Source: Janibacter sp. HTCC2649 (GTDB taxonomy: Bacteria; Actinomycetota; Actinomycetes; Actinomycetales; Dermatophilaceae). Taken from it: a DNA stretch of 64,000 nucleotides. Shown here piece by piece: positions 60,946-64,000 of this stretch. The stretch is from NCBI RefSeq assembly GCF_000152705.1, contig NZ_CH672413.1:3751046-3815045 (forward strand), read 5' to 3'. The position numbers were made by a program, and so were the translations under genes. The notes under the pieces were generated by a model. It saw only the letters and a program-made list of their open reading frames with translations, did not search any database and had not been told where the DNA came from. How positions within the stretch are numbered: position 1 is the first letter of the stretch; each line of letters starts with the position of its first letter.

Positions 60946-62781
60946 TTGACGCGCGCCACCCTGCCTGCCACGTCGACCCGAGGACCGGTTCGCGCCCTCG
61001 GTGCCGTCTCCGTCTCTCTCCTGTCGATCCCTTTCGGTCTCTCCCTCGCGGGCGGATCTGCCTCTGCCACATTGGCATCGAGCATCCCGCCGCCCCCGAC
61101 GAAGCCGCTGCCGAGCGAGCTCGACATCGCCCCGAAGTACCAGGAGGGCTACCGCTGCCTCACCGGTGACCGTCCGGGGCCGACCGCCTTCGCGAAGCTG
61201 CTCAACGACACGTACGGCAAGCACGTCTACGGCATCAACCGGATGTGCGCGCTCGAGCACGGCGAAGGCCGCGCCCTCGACTGGATGAACAACGCCTACA
61301 CCGCCGACGGCCTCGCTCTCGGCAACGCGATCACTCGCTGGCTCTCCGCGCCCGACGCGCAGGGCCGCCCGGGCGCCATGGCCCGTCGCTTCGGCATCAA
61401 CTACATCATCTGGAACCGCCAGATGTGGCGTGCATACGACCCGGGTCGTGGCTGGGCGCCGTACACCGGCAGTGCCCCGCACACCGACCACATCCACATC
61501 TCGTTCACCTGGGACGGCGCCTACCAGCAGACGTCGTGGTGGACGGGCAAGGCGCTTTTGGCCGTCAGGTACTCCGGCCCCGTCGCCGACCCCAGCACGC
61601 CGGTGGTCACCACTCCGACGATGACGGCGTCCGGCTACCCGCTGCTCAAGCGAGGTGACTCCCACAAGGACCTGTTGATCGCCCAGGGTGCACTCGGCCT
61701 GAGCAAGGACGGACAGTTCGGTCCAGGCACCGAGGCGGCCGTGGCGTCGTTCCAGTCACGCAATGGCGTCGCTGTCACCAAGCAGCTCGACAACGCCACG
61801 TGGACCAAGCTCGTCCAGCTCAAGCTCATCCCGTCCCGCACCGGCGGCACCACGGCGCCCAGTCCGCTGTCCGCCTACGTCAACACGGTCATCCAGCGGG
61901 GCTCCAAGGGTCCCGCCGTCATCGCCCTGCAGAAGGCCCTCGGTCTCACCGCGGACGGCAGCTTCGGCCCGGGGACCGAGACCAAGGTCAAGGCGTACCA
62001 GTCGTCCAAGGGGATCTCGCCCACCGGTGTCGTCGCCTCGTCCACGTGGAAGGCCCTGATGGGCACGACGCCGACGCCGACCACGCCCCCGGCGCCGACC
62101 ACGTCGCCGCTCTCGGCCTATGCCAAGAGCGTGATCCAGCGAGGCTCCAAGGGTCCCGCCGTCATCGCCCTGCAGAAGGCCCTCAGAATCACCGCCGACG
62201 GCAGCTTCGGTCCCGGCACCGAGACCAAGGTCAAGGCGTACCAGACCTCCAAGGGCATCAGCCCGACCGGTGTCGTCGCTTCCGCCACGTGGGCCGCCCT
62301 CATGGGTCAGACCCCGACGACCACCCCGCCGCCAGCCACGACCTCGCCGACGAGCACGGAGTTCACGGCCTACAAGTCGACGATGCTGAGCGCCGGGTCC
62401 AAGGGCACTGCAGTCAAGGTGCTCCAGGCCGGTCTCGGGGGCCTGGCGGTTGACGGAGCCTTCGGGCAGGCCACGGTCGGTGCGGTGAAGGCGCTTCAGA
62501 CCAGGTGGGGCCTCCCCGCGTCCGGAGTCGTCAACCTCAAGACCTGGAACCGTCTCGAGCTCACCGTGCACCCGCTCATCCCCTACTGGGCCACGGTGGC
62601 CAAGTCCGGCTCCAAGGGCGCAAACGTGGTCGCCCTGCAGCGGGCCCTGCGCATCACGGCAGACGGCAACTTCGGTCCCGCGACCCTCGCGGCCGTGAAG
62701 GCGGCGCAGGCGCGAGCCAAGCTCAGCCAGACCGGTGTCGTCGCGACGCTGACCTGGAAGGCCGTCGAGAAGCAGATGTAG
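60946..62781 (+). CDS. Secreted M15-like wall protein with four peptidoglycan-binding repeats
   Basis: 611 residues from TTG 60946, with GAGGAG 6 bases upstream. Signal peptide (about 1-42, cleavage near SASA). The N domain (about 55-205) has HGEGRALDW and HTDHIHISF, the two metal/active-site blocks of an M15/extensin-like fold. Then four PG_binding_1 modules (about 235-290, 307-373, 388-454, 535-611, plus a divergent one near 475-530). Modules two and three are recent copies at DNA level. Likely a muropeptide-acting enzyme or wall anchor. Two MtrA-like boxes stand upstream. Confidence 0.86.
   Translation: MTRATLPATSTRGPVRALGAVSVSLLSIPFGLSLAGGSASATLASSIPPPPTKPLPSELDIAPKYQEGYRCLTGDRPGPTAFAKLLNDTYGKHVYGINRMCALEHGEGRALDWMNNAYTADGLALGNAITRWLSAPDAQGRPGAMARRFGINYIIWNRQMWRAYDPGRGWAPYTGSAPHTDHIHISFTWDGAYQQTSWWTGKALLAVRYSGPVADPSTPVVTTPTMTASGYPLLKRGDSHKDLLIAQGALGLSKDGQFGPGTEAAVASFQSRNGVAVTKQLDNATWTKLVQLKLIPSRTGGTTAPSPLSAYVNTVIQRGSKGPAVIALQKALGLTADGSFGPGTETKVKAYQSSKGISPTGVVASSTWKALMGTTPTPTTPPAPTTSPLSAYAKSVIQRGSKGPAVIALQKALRITADGSFGPGTETKVKAYQTSKGISPTGVVASATWAALMGQTPTTTPPPATTSPTSTEFTAYKSTMLSAGSKGTAVKVLQAGLGGLAVDGAFGQATVGAVKALQTRWGLPASGVVNLKTWNRLELTVHPLIPYWATVAKSGSKGANVVALQRALRITADGNFGPATLAAVKAAQARAKLSQTGVVATLTWKAVEKQM
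61864..62064 (+). repeat. Peptidoglycan-binding module, DNA copy A
   Basis: Encodes residues 307-373 of the gene at 60946. It is about 85% identical by eye to 62107-62307, offset exactly 243 bases (81 codons), with a run of identical codons for GSKGPAVIALQKAL. Confidence 0.85.
62107..62307 (+). repeat. Peptidoglycan-binding module, DNA copy B
   Basis: Partner of 61864-62064, encoding residues 388-454. The spacing is consistent with an unequal-crossover duplication of one module plus its Thr/Pro linker. Confidence 0.85.
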
Positions 62782-62793
62782 CGCGCTCCCGGG

Positions 62794-63510
62794 TCAGGAG
62801 GCTGAGTCCGAAATGGCCCCCTCGACCCGGGACCGCTCCACCAGAACGTCCGCCGGCGCCTCGCCGCGACTGAGCACGACCGATCCGTCTGCCGCCCACA
62901 GGGCAAGGCAGGCGCGGAGGAAGTCGGCCGTATCAGTCATCGTGAGGTGCCGGCGTTCTGCTGAGTTCCGCTGTGGGACAACAAGATCGGCGTATGCCGT
63001 TCGCTCGCCACCCGCGATGAGTGCGGTGTCGCTGTCTTCGGGTTCTTCGTAGGCGGCGAACTGGTCGCCGTGGGTGCTGAGCTCCTTGGCCTCGTCCATG
63101 ACGCCCTGCGGGACGGGTGCGGCGGCGGAGCGGGCGAGTCCGGCGAGAGTGACGAGGACGGCGGGGGAGTCGCTGGCTCCGGCGGCGTCGGGGTCGGTCG
63201 TGACCAGGAGGTCTGGTGTGGTGTCCGCAGCGTCGGTGCTGACGGTGGCTCCGACGGACCAAGCGGCCAGAGCCCAGTAGGCCGTGCGCCAGTGCGGCGG
63301 GAGGTCGAGGTGGATGACTGAGCCGGGGGCGATGTCGAACTCGTCCTGCAGGGCGTTGGCTGCCTTGTTGACCCAGTTGCCGAGGACGCGTGCGGAAAGC
63401 TCGATGCGTTCACCCCGGGTCGGGCCGTCGGTGTCGTCGTAGGTCGTGATCCGCGGCTTCGCGGAGTCGGAGCGGAGCATCTGCTGCAGGACATCGGCGG
63501 GTCGGGTCAC
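62794..63510 (-). CDS. TIGR03089-family protein (AMP-binding-like N fragment)
   Basis: 238 residues from GTG 63510 (leaderless). RIELSARVLGNWVNKAANAL and HLDLPPHWRTAYWALAAWSVGATVS resemble the N-terminal part of acyl-CoA synthetases, but the adenylation signature and C-terminal lid are missing. In actinobacteria this family often sits near cell-wall genes; the function is unknown. Convergent with the wall-protein gene. Confidence 0.75.
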   Translation of the reverse strand: MTRPADVLQQMLRSDSAKPRITTYDDTDGPTRGERIELSARVLGNWVNKAANALQDEFDIAPGSVIHLDLPPHWRTAYWALAAWSVGATVSTDAADTTPDLLVTTDPDAAGASDSPAVLVTLAGLARSAAAPVPQGVMDEAKELSTHGDQFAAYEEPEDSDTALIAGGERTAYADLVVPQRNSAERRHLTMTDTADFLRACLALWAADGSVVLSRGEAPADVLVERSRVEGAISDSAS

Positions 63511-63517
63511 AGCAGTC

Positions 63518-63523
63518 ACCCTA
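63518..63523 (-). promoter_or_regulatory. Leaderless promoter -10 for the TIGR03089 gene
   Basis: TAGGGT on the - strand, 7 bases before GTG 63510. Confidence 0.55.
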
Positions 63524-63582
63524 CGGAAGGGGCGAGGATGGCACCCAGGGTGCGGAATAGACCGAAAGCGGCCCACGCTGCA

Positions 63583-63604
63583 TACTCTGATTGAAGTTTC
63601 AATC
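63583..63604 (+). promoter_or_regulatory. Pirin promoter with GATTGAA palindrome
   Basis: A -10-like TACTCT (63583-63588) is followed at once by GATTGAA-GT-TTCAATC (63589-63604), a perfect 7+7 inverted repeat at the predicted transcription start, as in MarR-type operators. Confidence 0.65.
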
Positions 63605-63621
63605 TCTCAACGGAGGTAGAC

Positions 63622-64000
63622 ATGCCTGCAGTGACGGTTGACAACGTGCTCGCCCTGCCGAGGCTCGCCGCTCCCGACGTGACCGCCCAAGGTCGGCCGG
63701 TCAAGAGCATCACCACCGCGCCAAGTGGCTTCGAGGGTGAGGGTTTTCCCGTGCGTCGCGCCTTCGCCGGTGTCGACGTGGCCGACCTCGATCCCTTCAT
63801 CCACATGGACCAGATGGGTGAGGTCGAGTACGCGCCGGGTGAGCCGAAGGGCACACCGTGGCACCCACACCGTGGGTTCGAGACGGTGACCTACATGCTC
63901 GACGGGACCTTCGAGCACAAGGACTCCCACGGTGGTGGTGGCGTCATCTCCGACGGGGACACCCAGTGGATGACCGCCGGTTCCGGCCTGCTGCACATCG
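63622..64000 (+). CDS. Pirin-family protein, N-terminal part
   Basis: 126 residues are visible; the gene runs off the window. GGAGG lies 5 bases before the ATG. Cupin features HPHRGFETVTYM and DGDTQWMTAGSG are present, with the His metal ligands. Bacterial pirins often show quercetinase-like activity or bind metabolic enzymes. The last visible codons (GLLHI) fit the second metal-ligand strand. Confidence 0.88.
   Translation, partial: MPAVTVDNVLALPRLAAPDVTAQGRPVKSITTAPSGFEGEGFPVRRAFAGVDVADLDPFIHMDQMGEVEYAPGEPKGTPWHPHRGFETVTYMLDGTFEHKDSHGGGGVISDGDTQWMTAGSGLLHI

Larger units (their letters stand above)
1523..62999. repeat. Over-represented octamer GTATGCCG / CGGCATAC, about 42 copies
   Basis: Start positions of GTATGCCG: 3744, 8248, 9858, 15265, 16158, 17917, 19107, 21486, 21630, 25112, 27229, 27868, 33721, 35307, 46315, 47246, 47653, 50060, 60555, 62992. 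Of CGGCATAC: 1523, 1617, 4757, 9794, 13621, 15291, 17702, 18855, 19638, 21434, 24507, 26148, 27504, 30103, 30634, 33696, 36032, 36898, 48572, 52558, 58213, 60237. Nine copies are intergenic, though intergenic DNA is only about 5% of the window. About nine copies extend toward GTATGCCGNNCGCTCRCC. Counted by eye; a few may be missed. Confidence 0.85.

Noticed and set aside
61864-62307. Mobile element or tandem DNA repeat array
   Set aside because: The repeats are in frame and coincide with peptidoglycan-binding modules of one protein.
1523-62999. GTATGCCG as an FtsK-orienting (KOPS) signal
   Set aside because: KOPS are strongly strand-skewed; here the two orientations are equal (20 and 22).
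1-64000. tRNA, rRNA, CRISPR, phage or insertion sequence
   Set aside because: No cloverleaf, repeat-spacer array, transposase, integrase or capsid-like protein was found on either strand.

Overview
The window is high-GC actinobacterial DNA. The protein families fit Micrococcales, and Intrasporangiaceae (Janibacter, Knoellia, Tetrasphaera and relatives) is my best guess from general character; no 16S gene is present to confirm it. Supporting points are F420-dependent and acyl-CoA carboxylase epsilon-type genes, a helix-turn-helix/Ser-Thr kinase pair, GTG and TTG starts, and many leaderless promoters of the form TANNNT followed 6-9 bases later by ATG or GTG. No tRNA, rRNA, CRISPR array, phage or transposase is visible. 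Coding density is about 95%, and no gene-free stretch exceeds 300 bases.

Layout. 1-6.5 kb: the end of a PfkB sugar kinase, a secreted Ig-like protein, a helix-turn-helix protein fused by overlap to a membrane Ser/Thr kinase, and a secreted von Willebrand factor A protein. 6.6-9.8 kb: a LiuR-like MerR regulator divergent from an acyl-CoA dehydrogenase/carboxyltransferase pair, with two overlapping operator-like palindromes between them. 9.8-15.2 kb: a self-regulated wHTH/membrane-protein operon, maf, a Na+/H+ antiporter with a zinc-finger tail, and a secreted lipase. 15.4-24.5 kb: DUF885 peptidase, MOSC protein, AbiEi/DUF559-like protein, propionyl-type carboxylase beta and epsilon subunits divergent from birA, an Rv1264/Rv2212-type adenylate cyclase, and a two-component system. 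24.5-31.8 kb: GtrA, purK-purE, CoA-binding protein, F420 oxidoreductase, SGNH acyltransferase, acyl-CoA dehydrogenase.

28.5-59 kb is dominated by a cell-surface glycopolymer locus: seven or more glycosyltransferases, a Wzm/Wzt (TagG/TagH) ABC exporter, an LCP ligase, an O-acyltransferase, and all five enzyme types (WbpA, B, E, D, I) that turn UDP-GlcNAc into UDP-2,3-diacetamido-2,3-dideoxy-mannuronic acid. It also carries two secreted FG-GAP repeat proteins and an FG-GAP-tailed PGRP amidase. My inference is an ABC-exported, LCP-anchored teichuronic-acid-like wall polymer containing a diacetamido uronic acid. 59.2-64 kb: scoA-scoB, a peptidoglycan-binding M15-like hydrolase, a TIGR03089-type protein and the start of a pirin.

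The most unusual signal is not a gene. The octamer GTATGCCG/CGGCATAC occurs about 42 times (hand count) against roughly 2 expected from base composition. It is balanced on both strands, enriched in intergenic DNA, placed as inverted pairs at two gene-convergence points, and made in coding DNA with disfavoured Tyr/Ala codons. This is the behaviour of DNA-uptake sequences in Neisseria and Pasteurellaceae. A second family of about 33-base hairpin elements shows compensatory stem changes, and direct-repeat boxes resembling MtrA sites precede two wall-hydrolase genes.
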